Positions 56,131 through 64,000 of a stretch of DNA of 64,000 bases are shown in pieces. Source of the DNA: Goodfellowiella coeruleoviolacea (GTDB taxonomy: Bacteria > Actinomycetota > Actinomycetes > Mycobacteriales > Pseudonocardiaceae); assembly GCF_024171785.1 (NCBI RefSeq), contig NZ_JAMTCK010000005.1, forward strand, positions 1 through 64,000, in the 5' to 3' direction. Each line of letters starts with the position of its first letter. Position 1 is the first letter of the stretch. The translations under genes were made by a program, and so were the position numbers. The notes below the pieces were generated by a model. It searched no databases and was not told the origin of the DNA. It saw only the letters and a list, made by a program, of their open reading frames with translations.

Positions 56131-58397
56131 CGCCGGCCGAGTCGGGCCGGCGCGCGCTGCTGGTGGCCACCGGCCGCTACACCGATCCCACGTTCGCCAG
56201 CCTGCGCGCGCCCGAGGCCGACGTGGCCGCGCTGGCCGAGGTGCTCGCCGACCCCGCCATCGGTGGCTTCGGCGTGGACGTGCTGCTGGACCGGCCGTCG
56301 CACGAGATCCGGGTGCTGGTCAACCGGTTCTTCGGGGACGCGGGGCGCGACGAGCTGGTCCTGTTCTACGTGTCCGGGCACGGCGTCAAGGACGAGGCCG
56401 GCGAGCTGCACTTCGCCACCACCGACACCGACCGCCGGCTGCTGGCCTCCACCAGCGTGTCCGCCGAGTTCGTGCGGCGGCTGATCGACCAGAGCGCCGC
56501 CCGCGCCGTGGTGGTGTGGCTGGACTGCTGCTTCGCCGGCGCGTTCCCACCGGGGCAGGTGGCCAGGGCGGCCGGCTCGGTGGACGTGCTCAGCCAGCTG
56601 ACCGCCGGGTCCGGTCGGGGCTGCGCGGTGATGACCGCGTCCACCGCCGTGCAGTACGCGTTCGAGCACGACACCGCCGAGGTGGCCGGGGTGGCCCAGC
56701 CGTCGGTGTTCACCGAGGCGGTCGTGCGGGGCCTGCGCACCGGCGCGGCCGACCTCGACGCGGACGGCGTCATCGACGCCAGGGAGCTGTACGACTACGT
56801 CCACGACCAGGTCAGGGCCGCCACCCCGCAGCAGACCCCGACCCGCAACGAGCAGGTCACCGGCGAGCTGCACATCGCGCACAGCCCCCGGGGTCCGCGG
56901 CTGGACCCCCGGCTGCCCCCGGCCATCCGGCAGGCGCTGCGCAGTGGTTTCCCGCACTTCCGGCTGGCCGCCGTCGCCGCCGTGGCCGACCTGGCCCGCC
57001 AGGGCGACCAGCTCGCCACGCACACCCTGCGCCAGCTCAGCACCGGCGCCGACCAGGAGCTGGCCCGGGCCGCGGCCGACGCCCTGCGCACCGAGGCACC
57101 GCCGCCACCGCCAGCGCCGGCACCACCCGCCGCCCAGCCGGAGCCGGTGCCGGCGCCGCCCGTCGCCACCGGCGGGTCGACCCCGGGCCGCGCCGCCAGC
57201 GCCGGTGGGATGCGCCTGCCGCGTGGCGTGAGCCGGGTGCGGCCAGCCGCGTCGGCGGTCAAGACCGGCGAGTTCCTGCTGGTGGTGCTGTTGGTCGGGC
57301 TGCTGTGGTGGCTGACCGCGCACGCCGACCTGGTCCGCTCGCCGGGTGGGGTGCTGGTCACCGCCGTGGTGATCCCGGTGGTCCTGCTGGCCGTCATCAT
57401 CGACCTGGTCCGGTTCCAGCAGCGGCTCGCCGCCGACCAGAGCGTCATCCTGGTCCGGGCGCGCGCCTCGGCCGTGGCGTTCAGCCCGGACGGCGGCTTG
57501 TTCAGCTACGCCGAGGGCGGCGGGGTGACGAGCTGGCGGACCGGGCCGTGGCGCGTTGTCGGCACCGTACGGGCCGGCGCGCACTCCCGGCCGGACCGGC
57601 GCGACCGGGTCACCCGGCTGGCGTTCGGCCCGGACAGCGCGCTGCTGGCCGCGGTGACCGCACGCGGCGCGGTCACCGTGTGGGAGACCGCGACCTGGCG
57701 GCGGGTGGGTGTGGCCGGCGACGACCGGGGTTCCGGTGCCGCGCTGGCGTTCAGCCCGGACGGCACCAGCCTGGCCGGGGTGGGCCCGGACCAGACGATC
57801 GTGCTCTGGTCCACGGCGACCGGTCGAGGCGCGCCGTGGACCGGCACCGCCCTGCCCGGCCACCACGCCCCGATCACGTCCCTGGCGTTCCACCCGAGCA
57901 CCCAGCAGACCCCCGGCAGCGCGGACCTGGTCAGCGCCGATCTGGTCAGCGCAGACCGGTCCGGCACCATCCGGTGCTGGCGGCTGGACCAGCGGCGGCC
58001 CGTCCGGCAGGGGCGGGCGGCCGACGTGGCCGTGCACGACGTGGCGGTCAGCCCGGACGGCACCTGGCTGGCCACCGCGGCCGCGGACGGCACCGTGTGC
58101 GTGCGGGACACCGCGACGCTCACCGCGGTCTGGGCCCGCGCCGCCGGTGGCGCGCCCGCCACCTCGGTGGTGTTCAGCCCGGACGGCGCGCTGCTGGCCA
58201 GCGCGGGCGCCGACGCGGACATCCGCGTCCGGGACGCCGCGACCGGCCACCTCATCACCACGTTGACCGGGCACCGCGGGCCGGTCAACGCGCTGGCGTT
58301 CAGCCCGGACGGGGCGGTGCTGGCCAGTTCCGGCGCCGACCGCACGGTCCGGCTCTGGTCCACCGCCGGTCTGGACCACCGCCCGCGACAGGGGTGA
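56112..58397 (+). CDS. caspase-fold protease - membrane - WD40 protein (second copy)
   Basis: 761 residues, start GTG 56112 overlapping the previous gene by 19 bp. Same design: His90 in VSGHGVKD, Cys140 in LDCCFAGAF, EF-hand loop DLDADGVIDARE (from 214), linker rich in Pro, two hydrophobic segments (FLLVVLLVGLLWWLTAHADL, VLVTAVVIPVVLLAVIIDLV), and WD40 blades to the end (VVFSPDGALLASAGADADIR). The caspase halves are close paralogues; the linkers and WD40 parts have diverged, suggesting a shared output and different inputs. Confidence 0.92.
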   Translation: MADLGLTPAESGRRALLVATGRYTDPTFASLRAPEADVAALAEVLADPAIGGFGVDVLLDRPSHEIRVLVNRFFGDAGRDELVLFYVSGHGVKDEAGELHFATTDTDRRLLASTSVSAEFVRRLIDQSAARAVVVWLDCCFAGAFPPGQVARAAGSVDVLSQLTAGSGRGCAVMTASTAVQYAFEHDTAEVAGVAQPSVFTEAVVRGLRTGAADLDADGVIDARELYDYVHDQVRAATPQQTPTRNEQVTGELHIAHSPRGPRLDPRLPPAIRQALRSGFPHFRLAAVAAVADLARQGDQLATHTLRQLSTGADQELARAAADALRTEAPPPPPAPAPPAAQPEPVPAPPVATGGSTPGRAASAGGMRLPRGVSRVRPAASAVKTGEFLLVVLLVGLLWWLTAHADLVRSPGGVLVTAVVIPVVLLAVIIDLVRFQQRLAADQSVILVRARASAVAFSPDGGLFSYAEGGGVTSWRTGPWRVVGTVRAGAHSRPDRRDRVTRLAFGPDSALLAAVTARGAVTVWETATWRRVGVAGDDRGSGAALAFSPDGTSLAGVGPDQTIVLWSTATGRGAPWTGTALPGHHAPITSLAFHPSTQQTPGSADLVSADLVSADRSGTIRCWRLDQRRPVRQGRAADVAVHDVAVSPDGTWLATAAADGTVCVRDTATLTAVWARAAGGAPATSVVFSPDGALLASAGADADIRVRDAATGHLITTLTGHRGPVNALAFSPDGAVLASSGADRTVRLWSTAGLDHRPRQG

Positions 58398-58440
58398 GGC
58401 GAGTACCGCCGAGTCCACCGCCCCGGCTTCCGCACCGCTC

Positions 58441-58446
58441 TACACT
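58441..58446 (+). promoter_or_regulatory. -10 element for leaderless DUF1707-LiaF gene
   Basis: TACACT ends 7 nt before GTG 58454. Confidence 0.45.
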
Positions 58447-58453
58447 TCTGCGC

Positions 58454-59134
58454 GTGAGCGAGCAGCCGGGTCCCGTTGACCCCAGCCAGTTCCGCGCCTC
58501 CGACCAGGACCGGGAACGCGTGGCCCAGGCACTGCACCAGGCCATGGGCGAGGGCCGGCTGACCCTGGCCGAACTGGACGACCGGCTGCAGCGGGTCTAC
58601 CAGGCCAAGACCTTCGCCGAGCTGGCGCCGCTCACCAGCGACCTGCCCGGCCACCAGCTCGCCGTGCCGCACCCGGCCGCGGTCCAGCCGGTGGCCGGCG
58701 CCGCCCCGCTGCCCGCCAGCGCGCGGGTCGGCGGCACCCCGGGACCGTCCACGTCGATCGCGGTGATGTCCGGCGCGAGCCGCAAGGGCGAGTGGGTGGT
58801 GCCGGTCACGCACACGGCCGTGGCGGTGATGGGGGGCGTCGAGATCGACCTGACCCACGCGCGGTTCGAGGAGTCCGAGGTCACCATCAACGTGTTCGCG
58901 TTCTGGGGCGGGGTGGAGATCACCGTGCCCGAGGACGTGGCCGTGCGGGTCGACGGGGTCGGCTTCATGGGTGCCTTCGAGGACAACACGATGCGGCGGG
59001 GCGGCCAGCCGGCCCCGCCCGGCGCGCCGACCGTGCGGGTCACCGGCCTGGCCATGATGGCCGGCGTCGAGGTGCGCCGGCCCCGCCGCAAGAAGGTCAG
59101 GGGCGGCGGGGACCGCGGGCAGATCGAGGAGTAA
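58454..59134 (+). CDS. DUF1707 and LiaF-like C-terminal domain protein
   Basis: 226 residues. DUF1707 at ~12-62 (FRASDQDRERVAQALHQAMG, GRLTLAELDDRLQRVYQAKT); linker; then the DUF2154/LiaF-like beta domain (VAVMGGVEIDLTHARFEESE, TINVFAFWGGVEITVPEDVA, VRVTGLAMMAGVEVRR). LiaF-type domains act in cell-wall stress responses. No membrane helix. Follows the caspase genes but has its own start signal. Confidence 0.85.
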   Translation: MSEQPGPVDPSQFRASDQDRERVAQALHQAMGEGRLTLAELDDRLQRVYQAKTFAELAPLTSDLPGHQLAVPHPAAVQPVAGAAPLPASARVGGTPGPSTSIAVMSGASRKGEWVVPVTHTAVAVMGGVEIDLTHARFEESEVTINVFAFWGGVEITVPEDVAVRVDGVGFMGAFEDNTMRRGGQPAPPGAPTVRVTGLAMMAGVEVRRPRRKKVRGGGDRGQIEE

Positions 59135-59151
59135 CCGCTCATCCGCCCGCA

Positions 59152-59157
59152 TACACT
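59152..59157 (+). promoter_or_regulatory. -10 element for leaderless deoC
   Basis: TACACT ends 7 nt before ATG 59165, the same hexamer and spacing as the preceding gene. Confidence 0.45.
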
Positions 59158-59164
59158 CGGGCGC

Positions 59165-60178
59165 ATGGCCGCACCGTCGACAACGTCGTCAGCCGCGTCG
59201 CCGGACACCCCCGGCACCGGCCCACTCCCCCCGGCACTCACCGATGCCGTGCGCGACGAGGCATCGCTGCGCAGGTTCCTGTTCGGGCTGCCCGGCGTCG
59301 ACCAGGTGGGCGTGGAACAGCGCGCCGCCGGTCTGGCCACCCGCAGCATCAAGAAGGCGGCCAAGCTCTGGGCGATCGACACCGCGATCAGCATGGTCGA
59401 CCTGACCACGCTGGAGGGCGCGGACACCCCCGGCAAGGTGCGCTCGCTGTGCGCGAAGGCCCGCCGCCCCGACCCGGACTACCCGGACGTGCCCCGGGTG
59501 GCCGCCGTGTGCGTGTACCCCGACCTGGTGGAGACCGCCGTCGCCGAGCTGGCCGGCACCGGGGTGGGGGTGGCCAGCGTGGCCACGGCCTTCCCGTCCG
59601 GTCGGGCCAACCGGCGGGTGAAGCTGGCCGACACCGAGCTGGCCGTGCGGGCCGGCGCCACCGAGGTGGACATGGTGATCGACCGGGGGGCGTTCCTGTC
59701 CGGCCGCTACGGCCAGGTGTTCGAGGAGATCCAGGCGGTCAAGGCGGCCTGCGTCCGCGAGCACGGCCCGGACGCGCACCTGAAGGTGATCCTGGAGACC
59801 GGCGAGCTGGCCACCTACGACAACGTGCGCCGGGCGTCCTGGCTGGCGCTGCTGGCCGGCGGTGACTTCATCAAGACCTCCACCGGCAAGGTGTCGCCGG
59901 CCGCGACCCTGCCGGTGACCCACGTGATGCTGCAGGCCGTGCACGACTGGCACCGGCTGACCGGGCAGCTGCGCGGGGTCAAGCCCGCCGGCGGCATCCG
60001 CACCACCAAGGACGCGGTCCGCTACCTGGTCGCGGTGCACGAGGTGGCCGGGCCGGAGTGGCTGTCCCCGCACCTGTTCCGGTTCGGGGCGTCCAGTTTG
60101 CTCAACGACCTGCTGATGCAGCGGCGGACCCAGTTGGAGGGCCACTACAGCGGCCCGGACTACGTGACGGTGGACTGA
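59165..60178 (+). CDS. deoC: deoxyribose-phosphate aldolase
   Basis: 337 residues, the longer DeoC type. Schiff-base Lys237 in FIKTSTGKVSP, VKPAGGIR with the second Lys, VATAFPSGRANRR and EVDMVIDRGAFLSG. Splits deoxyribose 5-phosphate into acetaldehyde and glyceraldehyde 3-phosphate. Followed after 6 bp by aldehyde dehydrogenases that can oxidise the acetaldehyde. A ~30-residue Ala/Thr/Pro N-terminal stretch precedes the fold. Confidence 0.95.
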   Translation: MAAPSTTSSAASPDTPGTGPLPPALTDAVRDEASLRRFLFGLPGVDQVGVEQRAAGLATRSIKKAAKLWAIDTAISMVDLTTLEGADTPGKVRSLCAKARRPDPDYPDVPRVAAVCVYPDLVETAVAELAGTGVGVASVATAFPSGRANRRVKLADTELAVRAGATEVDMVIDRGAFLSGRYGQVFEEIQAVKAACVREHGPDAHLKVILETGELATYDNVRRASWLALLAGGDFIKTSTGKVSPAATLPVTHVMLQAVHDWHRLTGQLRGVKPAGGIRTTKDAVRYLVAVHEVAGPEWLSPHLFRFGASSLLNDLLMQRRTQLEGHYSGPDYVTVD

Positions 60179-60184
60179 CTCGCA

Positions 60185-61705
60185 ATGACCAACGCCCCTG
60201 ACGCCAACGACTCCGCGTTGGCCAGCCCCGCCGGCTCGGCCGGCTCGACGGGTGCCACCGGTGCCCCCGGTTCGTCACCGTGGGAGTACGCCCCGGCGCC
60301 GGAGTCCCGGGACATCGCCGGCCTCAAGCCGAACTACTGGATGCTGGTGGACGGCCAGTTCGTCGAGGGCACCGGCGAGCCGCTGAAGACGGTGAACCCG
60401 GCCACCGAGGAGGTGCTCGCCGAGGTGTCCACGGCCGGACCGGCCGATGTGGACAAGGCGGTCAAGGCGGCCCGGCGCGCCTACGAGCGGGTGTGGGGCA
60501 GGATGCCCGGCGCCGAGCGGGCCAAGTACATCTTCCGGATCGCCCGGCTGATCCAGGAGCGCGCCCGCGAGCTGGCCGTGCTGGAGACCCTGGACAACGG
60601 CAAGCCGATCCGCGAGTCGCGGGACGTGGACGTGCCCACGGCCGCCGCGCACTTCTTCTACCACGCCGGCTGGGCCGACAAGCTCGGCTACGCCGGGTAC
60701 GGGCCGGACCCGCGCCCGCTGGGCGTGGCCGGCCAGGTGATCCCGTGGAACTTCCCGCTGCTGATGGCGGCCTGGAAGATCGCGCCCGCGCTGGCCTGCG
60801 GCAACACCGTGGTGCTCAAGCCGGCGGAGACCACGCCGCTGACCGCGCTGGTGCTCGGCGAGATCTGCCAGCAGGCCGACCTGCCGCCGGGCGTGGTCAA
60901 CATCCTGCCCGGCGCCGGTGACGTGGGCGCGGAGCTGGTCAACCACCCCGGCGTGAACAAGGTGGCGTTCACCGGCTCCACCGAGGTCGGCAAGCTGATC
61001 CAGCGCTCGGTGGCCGGCACCGGCAAGAAGCTCACCCTGGAGCTGGGCGGCAAGGCCGCCAACATCGTGTTCGACGACGCGCCGCTGGACCAGGCCGTCG
61101 AGGGCATCGTGAACGGCATCTTCTTCAACCAGGGGCACGTCTGCTGCGCGGGCTCCCGGCTGCTGGTGCAGGAGTCCGTGGCCGAGGAGCTGCTGGACAA
61201 GCTGCACCGCCGGGTGGCCACGCTGCGACTGGGCGACCCGCTGGACAAGAACACCGACATCGGCGCGATCAACTCGGCCGAGCAGCTGGCCAAGATCACC
61301 GAGCTGGCCGCGTCGGGCGAGGCCGAGGGCGCGCGGCGGTGGAGCAGCCCGTGCGCGTTGCCGGACAAGGGTTTCTTCTTCGCGCCCACGGTGTTCTCCG
61401 ACGTGCACCAGGCCATGCGCATCGCCCGCGAGGAGATCTTCGGGCCGGTGCTGTCGGTGCTCACCTTCCGCACCCCGGACGAGGCCGTGGCCAAGGCCAA
61501 CAACACGCCCTACGGGCTGTCCGCGGGCGTGTGGACCGACAAGGGCTCGCGCATCCTGTGGCTGGCGCAGCGGATGCGGGCCGGCGTGGTGTGGGCGAAC
61601 ACGTTCAACCGCTTCGATCCCTCCGCCCCGTTCGGCGGCTACCAGGAGTCGGGCTTCGGCCGGGAGGGCGGCCGGACCGGGTTGGAGGCGTACCTCGATG
61701 TCTGA
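60185..61705 (+). CDS. aldehyde dehydrogenase
   Basis: 506 residues, full length. WMLVDGQFVEGTGEPLKTVN, VIPWNFPLLMAAWKIAPALA, AFTGSTEVGKLIQ, catalytic Glu in LELGGKAANIVFDDA and Cys320 in NQGHVCCAGSR. NAD(P)-dependent oxidation of an aldehyde, probably the acetaldehyde from DeoC given the operon. Confidence 0.96.
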   Translation: MTNAPDANDSALASPAGSAGSTGATGAPGSSPWEYAPAPESRDIAGLKPNYWMLVDGQFVEGTGEPLKTVNPATEEVLAEVSTAGPADVDKAVKAARRAYERVWGRMPGAERAKYIFRIARLIQERARELAVLETLDNGKPIRESRDVDVPTAAAHFFYHAGWADKLGYAGYGPDPRPLGVAGQVIPWNFPLLMAAWKIAPALACGNTVVLKPAETTPLTALVLGEICQQADLPPGVVNILPGAGDVGAELVNHPGVNKVAFTGSTEVGKLIQRSVAGTGKKLTLELGGKAANIVFDDAPLDQAVEGIVNGIFFNQGHVCCAGSRLLVQESVAEELLDKLHRRVATLRLGDPLDKNTDIGAINSAEQLAKITELAASGEAEGARRWSSPCALPDKGFFFAPTVFSDVHQAMRIAREEIFGPVLSVLTFRTPDEAVAKANNTPYGLSAGVWTDKGSRILWLAQRMRAGVVWANTFNRFDPSAPFGGYQESGFGREGGRTGLEAYLDV

Positions 61706-62564
61706 ACGGATCTCCGTGGCCAAGACCTACAAGCTCTACGTCGGTGGGGCCTTCCCCCGCTCCGAGTCGGGCCGGGTCTACCCGGTGGCCGACAGCAGGG
61801 GCACGTTCCTGGCCAACGCCGCGCTGGCCTCCCGCAAGGACGCCCGCGACGCGGTCGTCGCGGCCCGCAAGGCGTTCGCCGGCTGGTCGGCGGCCACCGC
61901 CTACAACCGGGGCCAGGTGCTCTACCGGGTCGCCGAGCTGCTGGAGGGGCGGCGCGAGCAGTTCGTGGCCGAGGTGAGCGCGGCCGAGGGCGCCCAGACC
62001 AGGCGCGCCCAGTCCATTGTGGACGCCGCGATCGACCGCTGGGTGTGGTACGCGGGCTGGACCGACAAGCTGGCCGCGGTGCTCGGCTCGGCCAACCCGG
62101 TGGCCGGCCCCTACTTCTGCTTCACCACCCCCGAGCCGACCGGCGTGGTCGCGGTGCTGGCCCCGCAGCGCTCGTCCCTGCTGGGTCTGGTCAGCGCGGT
62201 CGCCCCGGTGATCGCCACCGGCAACACCTGCGTGGTGGTGGCCAGCCAGGACCGCCCGCTGCCGGCGATCACCCTGTCCGAGGTGCTGGCCACCTCCGAC
62301 GTGCCTGGCGGCGTGGTCAACGTGCTCACCGGCCGCACCGCCGAACTGGCGCCGTGGCTGGCCGCGCACGCCGACGTGAACGCGCTGGACCTGACCGGCG
62401 CGCCCGAGGCCCAGCGCGTCGAGCTGGAACGCGCCGCCGCCGGCACGGTCAAGCGCGTGCTGCGCACCCCCACCACCGAGCCCGACTGGTCGGCCCAGCC
62501 CGACCTGGGCCGGCTGCGCGCCTTCGTGGAGGCCAAGACCGTCTGGCACCCCGTGGGCGTGTGA
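61698..62564 (+). CDS. truncated aldehyde dehydrogenase-family protein (likely pseudoenzyme)
   Basis: 288 residues, overlapping the previous gene by 8 bp. It has only the N-terminal part of the fold: KLYVGGAFPRSESGRVYPVA, GWSAATAYNRGQVLYRVAEL, PTGVVAVLAPQRSSLLGLVS, GNTCVVVASQDRPLPAITLS, ending with DWSAQPDLGRLRAFVEAKTV. The LELGG Glu and the catalytic Cys region are absent. The clean ends and coupling argue for a maintained short protein rather than decay, possibly a partner subunit of the full enzyme. Confidence 0.85.
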   Translation: MSERISVAKTYKLYVGGAFPRSESGRVYPVADSRGTFLANAALASRKDARDAVVAARKAFAGWSAATAYNRGQVLYRVAELLEGRREQFVAEVSAAEGAQTRRAQSIVDAAIDRWVWYAGWTDKLAAVLGSANPVAGPYFCFTTPEPTGVVAVLAPQRSSLLGLVSAVAPVIATGNTCVVVASQDRPLPAITLSEVLATSDVPGGVVNVLTGRTAELAPWLAAHADVNALDLTGAPEAQRVELERAAAGTVKRVLRTPTTEPDWSAQPDLGRLRAFVEAKTVWHPVGV

Positions 62565-62627
62565 TCCCGGCCTGCCGCCCCCTGGCCAGGACTGGTTGGT
62601 CAGGGCTGGTCGGCCAGGGCTGGCCGG

Positions 62628-62828
62628 TCAGCGGGTGAGCCGGTCGCGCTTGAGGACCGTGAGGAAGCGGGCCAGCCCGGCCCTGGCGAAGGTCAGGACC
62701 GGGCCGGCCGGGTTCTTGGAGTCGCGCACGGCGACCGCGTCGGCGGTGAAGGCGAGCTGCACGCAGTTGCCGGTTCCCGTGCTGTGGCTGCTGGTTCGCC
62801 ACAGCCCCGCCGGGGATGTGGGGGTCAT
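62628..62828 (-). CDS. DUF397 protein
   Basis: 66 residues: LWRTSSHSTGTGNCVQLAFT, VAVRDSKNPAGPVLTFARAG, the standard DUF397 unit. These proteins pair with XRE regulators in actinobacteria, probably as antagonists or accessory factors. ATG overlaps the regulator's stop (ATGA 62825-62828). Confidence 0.92.
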   Translation of the reverse strand: MTPTSPAGLWRTSSHSTGTGNCVQLAFTADAVAVRDSKNPAGPVLTFARAGLARFLTVLKRDRLTR

Positions 62829-63667
62829 GGCAGTTCCTTGATCACGTGGCGGATGAGGTCGAGGGAGTCCCTCGGGGACAGCGCCTGGCTCTGCACCGAG
62901 GCGATCGCGTGCAGGTAGCTGCGGATCACGCCGTCGCGCTCGTGCACCGTCCACGAGGTCACCCCGTCGACGTAGACGGCCTGCGGGTCGCTCTCGTCGG
63001 GCCACTGGATGATCACGAACGAGTCGCCGAGCGCGGCGTGCGCGTCCGCGGTGAACGGCACGACCCGCACGGTGACGTCGTGCTCCTCGGTCACCCGGGT
63101 GATGTGCCGCAGCTGGTCGCGCAGCGTGTCCGGGCCGCCGACCTGCTGGTGGACGGCCGCCTCGCCGAGGAACGCGGTCAGCCGCAGCCCCTCGGCGAGC
63201 CGTTTCTGGCGGCGCATCCGCAGCTCCAGGTAGCGGTCCACGTCGGACACCCGGATGTGCGGTGCGGCCGCGGTGATGACCCGCTCGGCGTAGTCGCGGG
63301 TCTGCAGCAGACCGGGCACCAGGTGGCCCTCGTAGGTGCGGATCCAGGAGGCGTCCGCCTCCAGCTCGATCAACAGCTGCACGGCCTCGGACAGGATGTC
63401 CCCGTAGTCCTGCCACCAGCCGGGTTCCTCGGCCTTGCGGCGCAGCTCGTCCAGCTGGGCGACGGCATCGGCCGGGATCGCCAATTCCGCGACGATTCGG
63501 TCCAGTACCCGGGGCGACGGTTTCGCCTTTCCGGTTTCGATCTTCGACCAGGTGGCCTGGTGGATGCCGATCCGTGCGGCCAACTCGGTGCCGGAAAGGC
63601 CGCTGCGCTGCCGGTAGTGGCCCAGTCTGCTGCCCAGCCGACGGCTCCGCACGGTCGGTCGCATCAT
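62825..63667 (-). CDS. XRE-family regulator with DUF5753
   Basis: 280 residues from ATG 63667 (AAGGGGGA before it). HTH_31 at ~10-65: LGHYRQRSGLSGTELAARIG, IHQATWSKIETGKAKPSPRV; the rest is the DUF5753 ligand/partner domain (EADASWIRTYEGHLVPGLLQ, RQKRLAEGLRLTAFLGEAAV, VRVVPFTADAHAALGDSFVI). WhiJ/BldB-like developmental regulator pairs have this organisation. Two large palindromes lie upstream. Confidence 0.93.
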   Translation of the reverse strand: MMRPTVRSRRLGSRLGHYRQRSGLSGTELAARIGIHQATWSKIETGKAKPSPRVLDRIVAELAIPADAVAQLDELRRKAEEPGWWQDYGDILSEAVQLLIELEADASWIRTYEGHLVPGLLQTRDYAERVITAAAPHIRVSDVDRYLELRMRRQKRLAEGLRLTAFLGEAAVHQQVGGPDTLRDQLRHITRVTEEHDVTVRVVPFTADAHAALGDSFVIIQWPDESDPQAVYVDGVTSWTVHERDGVIRSYLHAIASVQSQALSPRDSLDLIRHVIKELP

Positions 63668-63727
63668 TCCCCCTTGCGTGTCCAGCACACTTCCCAGCGG
63701 CGCACTGTCACCCATTCGACGAATTCC

Positions 63728-63783
63728 ATGCCAGGCATTGCGCCTGGCATTATGCCTGACATGGTCACGGTTACCGGGACCAT
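63728..63783. promoter_or_regulatory. two long palindromes upstream of the XRE-DUF397 pair
   Basis: ATGCCAGGC (63728-63736) is inverted as GCCTGGCAT (63742-63750). A second, 23-bp palindrome at 63761-63783 has arms ATGGTC/GACCAT and CGGT/ACCG around a central T (10 of 11 pairs). Centres are 33 bp apart. ATGCCTGACAT (63752-63762) between them resembles a half copy. Probable operators. Confidence 0.6.
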
Positions 63784-63955
63784 TGGCACACGGTAAAACC
63801 TCCTGGTCGAGCACGAATCATTCACAGCACCGCGCACAGACGGGTGCGGGTGGATTTCCGACCTGGCTCGACCGCACCAACCCAGTCAACCGATTCCACG
63901 TCGGTCGGCACGGCAGCGGGGAGCGACCAATGTGGTGGAACCTGCAACGGCCCGC

Positions 63956-64000
63956 CCGGGACAGGGCAACCCAGGGCAGGGCAACCCGGGACAGGGCAAC
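63956..64000 (+). repeat. 15-bp tandem repeat, at least 3 units, cut by window edge
   Basis: CCGGGACAGGGCAAC at 63956, CCAGGGCAGGGCAAC at 63971 and CCGGGACAGGGCAAC at 63986; the array reaches the last base. The rest of 63784-63955 shows nothing. Confidence 0.85.

Noticed and set aside
53803..58397. STAND/NACHT NTPase or protein kinase upstream of the WD40 repeats
   Set aside because: No Walker A/B or kinase motifs; the N-terminal domains carry the caspase His and Cys.

Overview
The window is about 70% GC or higher, with dense GTG/ATG starts, ATGA/GTGA gene couplings, F420-type LLM oxidoreductases, a PE/PPE-like/EspG cassette, XRE-DUF397 and EACC1-caspase genes. Together these point to a filamentous actinobacterium of the Pseudonocardiales (Pseudonocardiaceae type). 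I place it no more precisely than that. From memory, without a search, much of the housekeeping backbone follows Mycobacterium tuberculosis Rv3281-Rv3309c: accE, maf and accA3, then GGCT, lpdA, glpD, two M20 amidohydrolases, deoD, pmmB and upp. Accessory genes are wedged between them.

Layout. 1-9180: the 3' end of an IS3-family transposase lies against accE; then come a 27-bp minisatellite, a PadR-MFS drug-efflux pair, maf, a dicarboxylate/glutamate symporter and accA3. 9250-13830: a DUF1707 protein, a small RraB-like protein, a DUF3558 lipoprotein and a PE-like/PPE-like/EspG set, i.e. substrates plus chaperone of a type VII system whose secretion machinery is not in the window. 13830-20150: dispersed repeat, DnaA boxes, DUF559 nuclease-like gene, GGCT/lpdA divergon, LLM oxidoreductase and a DUF1906 hydrolase-like gene. 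20280-24931: glpF-glpK divergent from glpD (glycerol uptake, phosphorylation, oxidation), bounded by two long perfect hairpins. 25081-34354: M20 pair, xylose genes (xylB, ROK regulator, xylA), tautomerase, second LLM enzyme. 34719-39978: mutA-mutB-meaB, which with accA3/accE gives propionyl-CoA to succinyl-CoA metabolism. 40141-44713: membrane Ser/Thr kinase, purine nucleoside phosphorylase, phosphomannomutase.

44900-53190: small regulatory and stress modules: a MerR gene with two nearly identical aldo-keto reductases, an RHH/Doc-like toxin-antitoxin pair with a degenerate Fic motif, TetR, upp, a SnoaL-like/HxlR pair whose 5' ends overlap, and a Gfo/Idh/MocA oxidoreductase. 53323-58397: an EACC1-like gene divergent from two tandem caspase-membrane-WD40 genes, the best candidate for a conflict or programmed-death system here. 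58454-63667: DUF1707-LiaF-like protein, deoC, two aldehyde dehydrogenase genes (one truncated) and a DUF397/XRE pair behind two strong palindromes.

Across the window, short-period minisatellites sit at gene 3' ends, and about a dozen genes have a -10-like hexamer 6-8 nt before the start codon, suggesting leaderless transcription. No rRNA, tRNA, riboswitch or CRISPR array was recognised.
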